Source: DATFDN01 sp963818885 (GTDB lineage Bacteria; Pseudomonadota; Alphaproteobacteria; Acetobacterales; Acetobacteraceae). Taken from it: 64,000 nt of DNA. A model generated the notes under the pieces. The model saw only the letters and a list, made by a program, of their open reading frames with translations, had not been told where the DNA came from and did no database searches. The position numbers and the translations under genes are program-made. Positions 17,995 through 27,542 of the stretch are shown piece after piece. The stretch covers positions 434,001 to 498,000 of the forward strand of contig CAWFTP010000001.1 of the NCBI GenBank assembly GCA_963818885.1, written 5' to 3'. How positions within the stretch are numbered: position 1 is the first letter of the stretch; each line of letters opens with the position of its first letter.

Positions 17995-20121
17995 ATGGAA
18001 AGCATCGAGATTGCTGGGCTGACGGTCGCGCGCGTGCTGCACGACTTCGTGATTGAGGAAGCGCTTCCCGGGACAGGAGTTGAGCCCGAGAAGTTCTGGG
18101 CGGGGTTCGCCTCGCTGGTGCGGGACCTGGGGCCGCGCAACCGTGCGCTGCTGGACAAGCGCGATGATCTTCAGCGGCGGATCGATGCCTGGCACGACGC
18201 GCGGCGCGGCAACGCGATCGAGCCGGGCGAGTACCAAGCGTTCCTGCACGGCATCGGCTATCTGACCGAGGAGCCGGCGACCGTCGCTGTCGCGACCGAG
18301 AACGTCGATCCGGAGATCGCACGCATCGCCGGCCCCCAGCTTGTCGTGCCGGTCACCAATGCGCGCTACGCGCTGAACGCGGCGAACGCGCGGTGGGGCA
18401 GTCTGTACGACGCGCTGTATGGAACTGATGCGATTCCGGGGCCGCGCGGCGACGCCGGGTACGACGAGGCGCACGGGGCCAAGGTGGTGTCGCGCGTGCG
18501 CGCCTTCCTCGATGCGACGGTACCGCTGACATCGGACAGCCATTCCAAAGTGGACGCGTATGCGGTCGAGAACGGACGGCTCACGCCGGCGCTGCGCGAC
18601 CCGGCGCAGTTCGCCGGGTATCGGGGTGAGGCGGAGGCGCCGAGCGCCGTGCTGTTCGTCCATCACGGGCTGCACATCGAGCTGCGGATCGACCGGACGC
18701 ATCGGATCGGCCATACCGACCGCGCCGGCATCGCCGACGTTCTGCTGGAGGCGGCGATCACCACCATCCAGGACCTGGAGGATTCGATCGCCGCGGTCGA
18801 CGCCGACGACAAGGTGGTGGCGTACCGCAACTGGCTCGGGCTGATGACCGGGACGCTCGAGGACACGTTTGAGAAGAACGGCGCGATGATGACGCGCGTG
18901 CTGAATGAGGACCGAGAGTACACCACGCCCCACGGCGGGACGCTGACCCTGCCGGGGCGCAGCCTGATGCTGGTGCGCAATGTCGGGCACCACATGTACA
19001 CCGATGCAGTGCAGCTCGACGGAGCGGCGATCCCCGAGGGGATGCTGGACGCGGCAGTCAGCTCGCTGATCGCGCTGCATGACCTCAAGAACGATGGGCC
19101 GATGCGCAACAGCCGCGCCGGTTCGGTCTACATCGTCAAGCCGAAGATGCACGGGCCGGAGGAGGTCGCGCATACCTCGGCCATCTTCGCCCGCGTCGAG
19201 GACATTCTGGGCCTGCCGCGCAACACGCTGAAGATCGGGATCATGGACGAGGAGCGACGCACCTCGGCGAACCTCAAGGCCTGCATCGCCGCCGCGTCGG
19301 CGCGGATCGTGTTCATCAACACCGGATTCTTGGACCGCACCGGCGACGAGATTCATACGTCGATGGAAGCCGGGCCGATGATCCGCAAGGGCGAGATCAA
19401 GAACACGCAATGGATCAAGGCGTACGAGGAGCAGAACGTCGCGATCGGCCTGGAATGCGGGCTGCGCGGGCGGGCGCAGATCGGCAAGGGGATGTGGGCC
19501 GCACCCGACAAGATGGCCGATATGCTGGAGCAGAAGGTGGGGCATCCTCAGGCGGGGGCGAACACCGCCTGGGTGCCCTCCCCGACCGCGGCGACCCTGC
19601 ACGCGATGCATTATCATCAGGTGGACGTCGCGGCGCGGCAGGCGGAGCTCGCCGGGCGCAAACGGGGCGGGCTGGATGCCCTGCTGACGCCGCCGCTCGC
19701 CGAGGGGCGCAACTGGTCGGCCGACGAAGTGCAGCAGGAGCTCGACAACAACTGCCAGGGGATTCTCGGCTACGTGGTGCGCTGGATCGACCAGGGGGTC
19801 GGCTGCTCCAAGGTGCCGGACATCCACGATGTCGGGCTGATGGAGGACCGCGCGACGTTGCGCATCTCCTCGCAGCATATCGCCAACTGGCTGCGTCACA
19901 GCGTGACGACGGAAGCGCAGGTGCTGGCGACACTGAAGCGGATGGCGGCGGTGGTGGACCGGCAGAATGCGGGCGATCCCAACTACAAGAACATGGCGCC
20001 GGGCTTCGACGGCGTTGCCTTCGCCGCCGCGTGCGACCTGGTGTTCAAGGGCCGCGCGCAGCCGAACGGATACACCGAGTTCATCCTGCACGCGCGCCGG
20101 CGCGAGGCGAAGGGAGGCTAG
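17995..20121 (+). CDS. glcB: Malate synthase G
   Basis: This 708-residue enzyme condenses glyoxylate and acetyl-CoA into malate, allowing growth on acetate, fatty acids or glycolate. Conserved malate synthase G segments include TIQDLEDSIAAVDADDKV, GRSLMLVRNVGHHMYTDAV with the catalytic Arg, IGIMDEERRTSANLKACI, ERFL-region equivalents around INTGFLDRTGDEIHTSM, and DRATLRISSQHIANWLRH with the catalytic Asp. The length fits the G form (about 720) rather than the shorter A form. I chose the ATG at 17995, where the family alignment would begin. A hydrolase gene starts 4 bases after the stop. No isocitrate lyase gene is in the window. Confidence 0.97.
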   Translation: MESIEIAGLTVARVLHDFVIEEALPGTGVEPEKFWAGFASLVRDLGPRNRALLDKRDDLQRRIDAWHDARRGNAIEPGEYQAFLHGIGYLTEEPATVAVATENVDPEIARIAGPQLVVPVTNARYALNAANARWGSLYDALYGTDAIPGPRGDAGYDEAHGAKVVSRVRAFLDATVPLTSDSHSKVDAYAVENGRLTPALRDPAQFAGYRGEAEAPSAVLFVHHGLHIELRIDRTHRIGHTDRAGIADVLLEAAITTIQDLEDSIAAVDADDKVVAYRNWLGLMTGTLEDTFEKNGAMMTRVLNEDREYTTPHGGTLTLPGRSLMLVRNVGHHMYTDAVQLDGAAIPEGMLDAAVSSLIALHDLKNDGPMRNSRAGSVYIVKPKMHGPEEVAHTSAIFARVEDILGLPRNTLKIGIMDEERRTSANLKACIAAASARIVFINTGFLDRTGDEIHTSMEAGPMIRKGEIKNTQWIKAYEEQNVAIGLECGLRGRAQIGKGMWAAPDKMADMLEQKVGHPQAGANTAWVPSPTAATLHAMHYHQVDVAARQAELAGRKRGGLDALLTPPLAEGRNWSADEVQQELDNNCQGILGYVVRWIDQGVGCSKVPDIHDVGLMEDRATLRISSQHIANWLRHSVTTEAQVLATLKRMAAVVDRQNAGDPNYKNMAPGFDGVAFAAACDLVFKGRAQPNGYTEFILHARRREAKGG

Positions 20122-20125
20122 GGCG

Positions 20126-21028
20126 GTGGCATTCTATGAACGCGGCAAGGTCCGCATCCACTACGAGGAGGCGGGCTCCGGCTTTCCGCTGCTGATCCTG
20201 CCGGGCGGCGGGCTGAACGCGACGGTGAAGTTCTTCACCACCACCGCCCCATTCAACGCGATGGACGAGTTCAAGGACGAGTACCGCTGCATCACGCTCG
20301 ACTCCCGCAATGCGAATGGCGGGGAGTCGGTGGGACCGCTGGAGCCGGAGCGGCCGTGGGACGCCTATGCCGACGACCATCTGCGGCTGATGGATCACCT
20401 CGAGATCGACAAGTTCCTGGTGATGGGATTCTGCATCGGCGGTCCGTTCATCTGGAACCTGCTGCGCCGCGCGCCCGACCGGATCGTCGCGGCGGTGCTG
20501 GCGCAGCCGAGCGGGTTCCGCCGCGAGATGCCGGACCTGTTCTACCAGAACAACATCAAGGGTTGGGCGCCGGGCCTGTGCGCGCGCCGGCCCGAGATCA
20601 CGATGGACATGGCCGAGCGGTTCCTGACCCGGATGTACCGCACGCATGCCGATTTCGTATTCACCGTGACGCGCGACTTCGTGCGGAACTGCCGCACGCC
20701 GGTGCTGGTGCTGCCGGACGACGTGCCGGCGCATCCGTACGAGGTGGCGATGGAGACGGCGTATCTGGCGCCGAATTCGCAGGCGAGCCTGTTCCCGTGG
20801 AAGGACACGCCAGAGCGCACGCGCCTCGCGGTGCGGCATGTGCGGACGTTCCTGCGGGCGGCGCGGTGCGCAAGCCAGACGGAGACCGAGGCATGGCCCC
20901 GCTCCAGCAGGCGGGCCGGGATCACCCGATCCCACCTCTCGCCTTATGCCTTACCTCCCGGTGGTGGAGAATGGATCGATGGAGTCAAAGCTCACGGCCG
21001 AAACCATGTTCTCCTGCACTTCGGATGA
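20126..21028 (+). CDS. Alpha/beta hydrolase with a Cys at the nucleophile position
   Basis: The protein of about 300 residues begins with VAFYERGKVRIHYEEAGSGF and has the oxyanion region LPGGGLNAT. The nucleophile elbow reads GFCIGG, with Cys where most members have Ser, as in dienelactone hydrolases. The late Asp may be in LVLPDDVPAHP. The start is GTG at 20126, with GGGAGG nearby, 4 bases after malate synthase. The last 45 or so residues look unlike the family and overlap the next gene, so the true stop may have been shifted by an indel near 20870. The substrate is unknown. Confidence 0.8.
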   Translation: MAFYERGKVRIHYEEAGSGFPLLILPGGGLNATVKFFTTTAPFNAMDEFKDEYRCITLDSRNANGGESVGPLEPERPWDAYADDHLRLMDHLEIDKFLVMGFCIGGPFIWNLLRRAPDRIVAAVLAQPSGFRREMPDLFYQNNIKGWAPGLCARRPEITMDMAERFLTRMYRTHADFVFTVTRDFVRNCRTPVLVLPDDVPAHPYEVAMETAYLAPNSQASLFPWKDTPERTRLAVRHVRTFLRAARCASQTETEAWPRSSRRAGITRSHLSPYALPPGGGEWIDGVKAHGRNHVLLHFG

Positions 21029-22475
21029 CCACGCCGCGTCGGTAGCTGCCGGCGGCTGCCTTTGCCACAGGCCCGAGATTCAGTCTCTCACGCGACGGAT
21101 CGGCGCGGGCCTGTCGCGGCGCGGCTTCATCGCCGGCGCCGCCGCCGCGATCCCGTCGCTCGCGCTATCCAAGCTCGCCCGCGCGCAATCATCGCCGGTT
21201 CCCATGCGCCCGCCCGGCCCGATCGTGTTCACCAACGCCCGGCTGTTCGACGGCACGTCGAGCTCGTTGCGCGACGGTCTCCGCATCCTGATCGAGGACA
21301 ACCGGATCAAGGGGGTGGCGGGAGGCAATCCTCCCGCTCCCGACGGTGCGCGGGTGATCGACTGCGGCGGCCGGGTCATCATGCCCGGCCTTATCGACGC
21401 GCACTGGCACACCCTGTTCGCCGCGCTGCCGCTGGCGGCCGCGATGACGGCGGATATTGGCTACGTCTTCCTCGCCGCCAGCGCGGAAGCCGAGCGGACG
21501 CTGATGCGCGGCTTCACCACGGTCCGCGACCTCGGCGGCCCCGCGTTTCCGCTGCAACAGGCGATCGACCAGGGCCTGGTGAACGGGCCACGGATCTATC
21601 CGTCGGGTGCGATGATCACGACAACCGGCGGGCACGCCGACCTGCGGCCGCTCTCCGATCTGCCGCGAAGTCCCGGCGGCCCGGTGAGCGCACTGGAGCG
21701 GACGGGCGCCAGCATGATCGCCGACAGCGCGGACGAGCTGCGCCTGCGCGCGCGCGAGCAGCTCATGCAGGGCGCCTCGCAGATCAAGGTCATGGGTGGC
21801 GGCGGCGTATCATCCCCGCGCAGCCCGCTGGACATGTCCACCTTCGGCCCGGAGGCGATGCGTGTCGCGGTCGGAACCGCCGCGGACTGGAACACCTACG
21901 TGGCGGTGCATGCCTATGCGCCGCAGACAGTCCAGAGAGCGGTCAACGCCGGAGCCCAGTGCATCGAGCACGCGCATCTGATGGATGACGCGACGGCACG
22001 GCTGATGGCGGAGAGGAACGTCTGGCTGAGCACCCAGCCGTTCGTCGGCGATGACGATTTCGTTCCCCTCACCGGTCCCAGCCGGCTCAAGCAGCTACAG
22101 GTCATCGCCGGCACGGACACGGTCTACAAGCTGGCGCGGAGCCACGGCCTGAAGACGGCATTCGGGTCCGACCTGCTGTTCTCCGCGGGCCTGACCGGAC
22201 GGCAGGGAACCATGCTGACGCACCTGACGCGCTGGTACTCGAACGCCGAGCTCCTGACGATGGCGACGGCGACGAACGGCGAGCTCCTCGCCCTCTCCGG
22301 CCCACGCAATCCGTACCCGGGGAAGCTTGGCGTGATCGAGGCGGGCGCCCTCGCCGACCTGCTGGTGGTCGACGGCAATCCGCTCGAGGACGTCAAGCTC
22401 CTCGCGAGCCCAGGCACGAGTCTTCTCGTCATCATGAAGGATGGGCGAATCCACAAAAATGCGCTCCATTCATAA
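20979..22475 (+). CDS. Secreted amidohydrolase (imidazolonepropionase/prolidase-like)
   Basis: This 498-residue metal-dependent hydrolase has a TIM-barrel amidohydrolase core. There is an unusual N-terminal part of about 50 residues with cysteines, then a twin-arginine signal (LSRRGFIAGAAAA ... ARAQ), so it probably acts in the periplasm. Metal motifs are IDAHWHT, the bridging Lys in IKVMGGGG, AVHAYAP, EHAHLMDD and the Asp in FGSDLLF. The C-terminal part LGVIEAGALADLLVVDGNPL is typical of the family. The start is uncertain because the signal sits about 70 residues in. It ends convergently, overlapping the LysR gene by 6 bases. Confidence 0.88.
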   Translation: MESKLTAETMFSCTSDDHAASVAAGGCLCHRPEIQSLTRRIGAGLSRRGFIAGAAAAIPSLALSKLARAQSSPVPMRPPGPIVFTNARLFDGTSSSLRDGLRILIEDNRIKGVAGGNPPAPDGARVIDCGGRVIMPGLIDAHWHTLFAALPLAAAMTADIGYVFLAASAEAERTLMRGFTTVRDLGGPAFPLQQAIDQGLVNGPRIYPSGAMITTTGGHADLRPLSDLPRSPGGPVSALERTGASMIADSADELRLRAREQLMQGASQIKVMGGGGVSSPRSPLDMSTFGPEAMRVAVGTAADWNTYVAVHAYAPQTVQRAVNAGAQCIEHAHLMDDATARLMAERNVWLSTQPFVGDDDFVPLTGPSRLKQLQVIAGTDTVYKLARSHGLKTAFGSDLLFSAGLTGRQGTMLTHLTRWYSNAELLTMATATNGELLALSGPRNPYPGKLGVIEAGALADLLVVDGNPLEDVKLLASPGTSLLVIMKDGRIHKNALHS

Positions 22476-23393
22476 GCAGAAGCCTCCGCCCCGCGCCTGC
22501 TCGGCGACCCACTCCTCGAACGCGAGGATCGCCGGTTCGCGTGGGTGTCCAGCCACGCGCGCCGTGAAGAACCCGAAGCCCGGGAGGCGCTGATCACTGA
22601 CCTTCACCAGCGCGCCCACGTGCAGCTCGCGGGCGACCAGCACGTCGCTGCATAGTCCGACGCCCTGCCCTCCGATCACCGCCTCGATCGCATGCAGCTC
22701 CTCCCGGAAGAACAGCCCATCGATCTCCTGTGCGTCGGCGAGGGAAGGATCCGCGGCGCGCATCGCCGCTATCCAGGTGGGCCAGGTCGGCGGCTCCGGC
22801 TCGGTCTCCTGCCAATGCATGTGGATCAGGGGAAGTCGCAGGATCTCGGCCGGGCGCGTCGGAACCCCGGCCGCGACCAGCAGGGCGGGGCTGCACATCG
22901 GCCAGAAATTGTCGCGGATGATCTCCCGGCCCGGCAGGCCGGGCGGCGCGGTGCGGGCATAGCGGATCGCGACATCCGCTTCTCCGGCGCGCAGGTCCGC
23001 CACCGTGTCCGTGCCGATGACCTCGAGCGCACATCCCGGGTGCACCGCGCGCCACAGCGGCAGGCGCGGCACCAGCCAGCGATGCGCGAAGGCGTTCGTC
23101 GTCGTCACTCGAAGCGGGCATTGCTCGCGGCGGAGCGCGGCGATGCCCGCCTCCATCGCATCAAAGCTTGCCCGCAAGACCGGATAGAGGCGCCGGCCCG
23201 CCTCGGTCAGGCCCACGGGACGCGGGCGGCGACGGAACAATGCGGCGCCGCAGGCGGTCTCCAGCTCGCGGATCTGATGACTGATCGCGGTAGGCGTCAC
23301 GGCGAGCTCCAGGGCAGCAGCCTGGAAGCTCATCAGTCGTGCCGCTGCCTCGAAAGCGCGCAGGGCCGTCAGCGATGGCAACCGTCTTCGCAT
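22470..23393 (-). CDS. LysR-family regulator, GcvA-like
   Basis: This 307-residue regulator has the N-terminal winged helix: LPSLTALRAFEAAARLMSFQ then AAALELAVTPTAISHQIREL. The C-terminal ligand-binding domain shows the GcvA-group pattern (RVTTTNAFAHRWLVPRLPLW, DVAIRYARTAPPGLPG). It is divergent from the flavoprotein oxidase gene with 101 bases between, so that gene is the likely target. The gap holds two copies of GCTGAAA 21 bases apart, which could be part of the LysR site. Confidence 0.9.
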   Translation of the reverse strand: MRRRLPSLTALRAFEAAARLMSFQAAALELAVTPTAISHQIRELETACGAALFRRRPRPVGLTEAGRRLYPVLRASFDAMEAGIAALRREQCPLRVTTTNAFAHRWLVPRLPLWRAVHPGCALEVIGTDTVADLRAGEADVAIRYARTAPPGLPGREIIRDNFWPMCSPALLVAAGVPTRPAEILRLPLIHMHWQETEPEPPTWPTWIAAMRAADPSLADAQEIDGLFFREELHAIEAVIGGQGVGLCSDVLVARELHVGALVKVSDQRLPGFGFFTARVAGHPREPAILAFEEWVAEQARGGGFCL

Positions 23394-23494
23394 GCGCCGA
23401 ATGTAGCTGAAAGCAATTCATCTGCGGCTGAAAATTTACCATTTGTCATAGGACGGCTCGCTCTCCGATCATTGCGGGAAAGGAGGGGCGCGCC

Positions 23495-24881
23495 ATGACC
23501 ATGGAAGACTGGACCGCCACACGGGCTGCCGGCAGTTCGTTTGAGCGCCTCCGCACGCAACTCAGGGGTAACCTGCTTCGTCCAGCTGACGCCGATTACG
23601 AGACGGCGCGGCGACTCTGGAATGGCATGATCGATCGCCGGCCGGCGGCCATCGCCCGCTGCTCGTCAGCCGAGGACGTACGCGCCGCCATCCTGTTCGG
23701 GGCCGAGACAGGGCTCCCGCTCGCCGTTCGCGGTGGCGGCCACAGCATTTCGGGCGCCTCGTCCTGCGATGCGGGCCTCGTTATCGATCTGAGCGCCATG
23801 CGACGCGTCGAGGTCGATCCGAAGGCCCGCACCGCCCGTGCCGGTCCCGGCGTGCTGCTCGGCGCCTTCGACATCGCGACCCAGGCGCACGGCCTTGCAA
23901 CCACCATGGGCGTCAACAGCGACACCGGTATCGCCGGGCTGACGCTCGGCGGGGGCCTCGGCCGTCTCGGCCGGAGCGCCGGCCTCGCCTGCGACAATCT
24001 GCGTCGCGGCGGAAATCGTGCTGGCGGACGGGCGGATGGTTCGCGCGAGCGAGAGCGACCATCCCGAGCTGTTCTGGGCGCTACGCGGAGGCGGCGGCAA
24101 TTTCGGTGTGGTCACGTCGTTTACCTATCGGCTGCATCCACTCGGACCGGTCGTTCTCGGCGGCATGCTGCTGTGGACGTTCGGCAAAGCCAGGGACGCC
24201 ATGCGCCAATACGCCGAGTTCTGTGCGACGGCGCCGGACGATGTGGACGCCCTCGGTGTCCTCCTGAGCGGGCCGGACGGCCAGAAGCTCTTCGCCGTGT
24301 CCTGCTTCTGCGCCGCCACCGTGATACGCGGCGAGGCAGCGCTGCGGCCGCTCCGCGAGGGCGCGACGCGGCCCGCGCAGGATCTGGTGGCGCCGCTCGC
24401 CTACACGGCGCTGCAGGGCTCGGCGGATGGGCTGTTCCCGCGGACCCGGCGCTATTACTGGAAGTCGCACTTCCTGCCGGGCCTGAGCGAAGCCGCGATC
24501 GACACGCTGCTTGAGCGGTTCGCTGAGGTGCCGTCGCCGATGTCGGTCATTGGCCTGCAACAGGCCGGCGGGGCGATTGCCCGCGTGCCGGTCGATGCGA
24601 CCGCTTACGCCAACCGCGATGCCGCCTTCGACTGCATTCCCATCGCGATCTGGGAGGATCCCGCGCGGGACGCAGCGAACATCGCATGGTCGAGGTCGGT
24701 GTGGGAGACCATGCGGCCGTTCTCGACCGGCGGCGTGTACGTGAACAACCTCGGCGACGAGGGCGAAGAGCGCACGCGCGCCGCGTATGGCCGCAACTGG
24801 GGTAGGCTCGCCAGGATCAAGGCGACGTACGATCCGGGCAACCTGTTCCGGCTCAACCAGAACATCCGTCCCGCCGCGTGA
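23495..24881 (+). CDS. BBE-type FAD-binding oxidase, frame broken by one base
   Basis: The restored protein is about 461 residues and belongs to the berberine-bridge/6-hydroxynicotine oxidase group. The FAD domain has RGGGHSISGAS, where the His normally links covalently to FAD, and NSDTGIAGLTLGGGLGRLGR. The substrate domain follows, and the C-terminal BBE motif is YVNNLGDEGEERTRAAYG with YDPGNLFRLNQNI. An extra C near 24002 breaks the frame; removing it gives DNLVAAEIVLADG as in homologs. The start at 23495 follows AGGAGG. The LysR gene upstream probably regulates it. Substrates of this group include sugars, alkaloids and polyketides. Confidence 0.87.
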
Positions 24882-24984
24882 GCACCCGCGGCGCACGCAC
24901 CATTGGCAAGGCGTGGGTGGTCGGCCGTTGTGGACCATGACATGCTGGTCCGCGCCCACTCATCGCAAAACCGGCGAGACACGC

Positions 24985-25236
24985 ATGCGGATCAAGCTTC
25001 ACCACGTCAACCTGTGCTCGAAGGATGTCCCGGGGATGGAGGCGTTCTATCGCTCCATTCTTGACCTACAGCCGGAGCCCTCGATGAACGACGTCCGTGT
25101 CACCGGGCAGGGCTACGGCACCGACGTCGCGTTCGTGACGGACGGCCGGCCGCCGAAGAGCGCGTGTTGGCTCCGCGGCGAAAAAAGCCGTCAGCCCGGC
25201 GCCGAGACGGAGCTCCGGACGCCGGGCACTCCTTAG
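24985..25236 (+). pseudogene. Truncated VOC/glyoxalase gene, partial copy of the gene at 27091
   Basis: The first 54 codons match the start of the VOC gene at 27091: 48 of 54 residues are the same. The match stops abruptly near 25145, after FVTDG, and the frame then runs through unrelated sequence to 25236. Only the first beta-alpha-beta-beta-beta half of the fold and one metal His (LHHVNL) remain, so it cannot form a normal active site. The break point abuts the 3' end of a convergent haloperoxidase-like gene. A partial gene duplication followed by rearrangement is the simplest explanation. Confidence 0.85.
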
Positions 25237-26060
25237 CCTCTGATGAACGCCAGCAGATCGGCATTGATGGTATCCGCCTCGGTGGTTGGCATGCCGTGCG
25301 GAAAGCCCAGTTATAGGTTTTCAGGGTCCCATTTTTCAGCAGCTTAGCGGAGAGCGGCCCGGCGGCGACGTAAGGCACGATCTGATCGTCCTCACTGTGC
25401 ATAACCAGCACCGGTACGGTGATCTTCCTCAGGTCATCGGTGAAGTCGGTCTGTGAGAATGCGACGATGCCGTCGTAGTGCGCCTTGGCGCCGCCCATCA
25501 TGCCCTGGCGCCACCAGTTCCAGATGATGCCTTGCGATGGTTTCGCGCCCGCGCCGGTTGTAGCCATAGAACGGCCCAGCTGGCACGTCGTAGTAGAACT
25601 GCGCGCGGTTGGCCGCGAGCGCCGCTTGGAATTCGTCGAATACCTTCTTGGGCAGCCCGTTCGGATTGGCGTCGGTCTTCACCATGAGCGGAGGCACGGC
25701 GCTGACGATCGCCGCTTTCGTCACGCGGCTCTCGCCATAGCGGGCGATGTAATGCACCACCTCGCCGCCGCCGGTGGAGTGACCGACATGCACGGCGTTC
25801 TTGAGGTCAAGATGAGTCGTCAGCGCAGCGAGGTCATCGGCATAGTGGTCCATGTCGTGGCCGTCCGCGACCTGCGCGGAGCGTCCATGCCCGCGCCGGT
25901 CATGCGCGATCACGCGATAGCCCTTGCCCAGGAAGAAGAGCATCTGCGCATCCCAATCGTCCGCCGAGAGCGGCCAACCATGGCTGAAAACAATTGGCTG
26001 CCCGCTGCCCCAATCCTTATAGAAGATCTCAACGCCGTCCCTGGTGGTGATCGTACCCAT
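25233..26060 (-). CDS. Non-haem haloperoxidase-like alpha/beta hydrolase, two frame breaks
   Basis: Restored, this is a protein of about 275 residues of the cofactor-free chloroperoxidase/esterase group. The N-terminus is GTITTRDGVEIFYKDWGSGQ, the oxyanion motif SHGWPLSADDW, the nucleophile elbow VGHSTGGGEVVHY, the acid MHSEDDQIVPY and the late His FPHGMPTTEAD. One base is extra near 25555 (after FYGYNR) and one is missing near 25307 (before GFPHG); with both corrected it reads to TAA at 25233. The start at 26060 is clear. It is divergent from a decayed GlxA-type regulator gene. It may be intact in the real genome, but it lies in a patch of broken genes. Confidence 0.75.
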
Positions 26061-26176
26061 CGCATCGATCCTTCTCACTGTATCAATTTGGAGCGGTAGT
26101 GGCGTTGAAAAGGTATGTGCTGTCGCCAAAGGCGGCAACTGGGCTAAACTGACATTCCTAGAGGCAAAACCGACAA

Positions 26177-26613
26177 ATGGCGATCTGGGATCCGCCTACC
26201 GAGATTGGCATTCTCCCTACCCCGACGTCGCCGCCGCGACGGTCCATGGGCTGACAGACCTATTCACCGTCGCAACGACGCTTGTCCGTCAGAATATGGG
26301 GGCGAATGCGCCGATGCTCCGCAATCGCCGGCCTCGAAGGGCGAACATTCCTTCGGCGCTTTCAGAAGGCGACCGGGCTTAAGCCAACCGAATACAGTCA
26401 ACGCCTCCGCGTGGGGAAAGCACGGGAGATGCTGGAGTCACGACCAAAACGGTCGATCACATCGCCAGGACCGTTGGATATGAAGACCCAGGCTCATTTC
26501 GCAAGGTATTCCAGCGGGTAACGGGTTTGCCGCCAAGTGCCTATCGTCGCCGGTTCTCCGTTATCGACCAGCCGCCACCCGCGCCACCGAACGTCGCCGC
26601 GCTCGTTCCATAG
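26177..26613 (+). pseudogene. Gutted GlxA/AraC-type regulator gene
   Basis: The start encodes an N-terminus typical of DJ-1/AraC fusion regulators: MAIWDPPTEIGIL, then (after a one-base break near 26217) YPDVAAATVHGLTDLFTVA. The frame then jumps, near 26320, straight to the C-terminal AraC helix-turn-helix part: AGLEGRTFLRRFQKATGLKP, then TEYSQRLRVGKAREMLES. A further break near 26439 precedes TVDHIARTVGYEDPGSFRKV and the end at TAG 26613. About 180 residues of the middle are missing, which sequencing error cannot explain. It was probably the activator of the divergent haloperoxidase gene. Confidence 0.82.
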
Positions 26614-26683
26614 TCGCTTCTATCCGGCGGGGTTCGAAGCGGCGTCACGGAGGGAGATCGTCCACCCTCTGGCGTAGAGGGCA

Positions 26684-26940
26684 ATGATGCTCCAGCAGTT
26701 CCGGTCGATTCGGCAAGGTGCGGAGGACAACAAGGTTTCAATGGATACCAAGCTCACGATGCCAGGTTCTGACGATCTGTGGTGACTAATCGTTCGGTGC
26801 CGACGGAGCGGTCGTCATGCGCATGCCGCGCGACCGACGTAAAGGAGCAAGTGATTCCCAATTCGGGGCATTGGCTGATGGAGGAACAGCCGGCGGCGAC
26901 AATTGCCGCGGTGCGTGTCTTTCTTGATCAACGACGCTGA
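26684..26940 (+). pseudogene. C-terminal remnant of an epoxide-hydrolase-like alpha/beta hydrolase
   Basis: Three stretches in different frames line up with the end of this family: FRSIRQGAEDNKVSMDTKLT, then AVVMRM, then IPNSGHWLMEEQPAATIAAV before TGA at 26938-26940. The catalytic His is in SGHWLMEE. The piece that usually lies between the first two (LALGG.SFG) is missing, and nothing earlier in the gene is found. The rest of 26614-27090 shows no gene I can support. Confidence 0.7.
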
Positions 26941-27090
26941 TGCCGGACCTGGACCGGGAGCACGGAGTGCCTATCCTGCCACGATGGGGCACTCTGAAGA
27001 TCGGACTTGGGTCGCGTGCATTCCCACGGAGGCGGTGGTCACCTTCGCTGACCATGACAGGGCGTGCTAGCATCGGCGCGGAGGATCCGC

Positions 27091-27510
27091 ATGCAAATCA
27101 AGCTCCACCACGTCAACCTGTGCTCGAAGGATGTCGCCGGGATGGAGGCGTTCTATCGCTCCATCCTCGATCTGCAGCCGGAGCCGTCGCTGAACAGCGC
27201 CCGCGTCACCGGGCAGGGCTACGGCGCCGATGTTGCGTTCGTGACCGACGGGCAGACGCAGTTCCACCTGGCGACGAAGGATCTGGGCGTCGGATTCCGC
27301 ACCGGACACGCGGTGAACCCGGTCGAGCGCGGTCACATCGCGTTTCGCACCGATGACATCGAGGCGTTCAAGCACCGCCTCGAGGCGAAGGGCATCCCCT
27401 ATGCCGACTATGGCAAGTGGGCGATGAACGGTTGGTATCAGATCTTCTTTTATGACCCGGAAGGCAACGTCATCGAAGTCCATCAGGCGGACGCCCCCAC
27501 CTCACCCTAG
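27091..27510 (+). CDS. VOC-family (glyoxalase/dioxygenase superfamily) protein
   Basis: This 139-residue protein has one complete VOC domain: KLHHVNLCSKDVAGMEAFYR at the start, HIAFRTDDIEAFKHRL in the middle and FYDPEGNVIEVHQ at the end. His in LHHVNL, His in GHIAF and Glu in NVIEVH fit the usual metal ligands. Members include glyoxalases, fosfomycin-resistance enzymes and dioxygenases; I cannot say which this is. The ATG at 27091 follows GGAGG. A truncated copy of its first half lies 2.1 kb upstream at 24985. Confidence 0.9.
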   Translation: MQIKLHHVNLCSKDVAGMEAFYRSILDLQPEPSLNSARVTGQGYGADVAFVTDGQTQFHLATKDLGVGFRTGHAVNPVERGHIAFRTDDIEAFKHRLEAKGIPYADYGKWAMNGWYQIFFYDPEGNVIEVHQADAPTSP

Positions 27511-27539
27511 CCCTCTCCGCCCCCACGGGCGGGGAGGGG
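27511..27539. repeat. Palindromic repeat of the CCCTCTCCGCCC family
   Basis: CCCTCTCCGCCC and GGGCGGGGAGGG form a stem around a short loop. It sits in the 32-base gap between two convergent VOC genes, where it could serve as a transcript end for both. Confidence 0.65.
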
Positions 27540-27542
27540 AGG

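Noticed and set aside
16576..20091. Leftward open frame of about 1170 codons covering the lacI-type and malate synthase genes
   Set aside because: It is the antisense of two well-supported genes; its sequence is Arg/His-rich without any domain, as GC-rich codon bias produces.
26786..27073. Leftward frame of 95 codons in the decay patch
   Set aside because: Composition is not protein-like and it lies opposite the better-supported hydrolase remnant.
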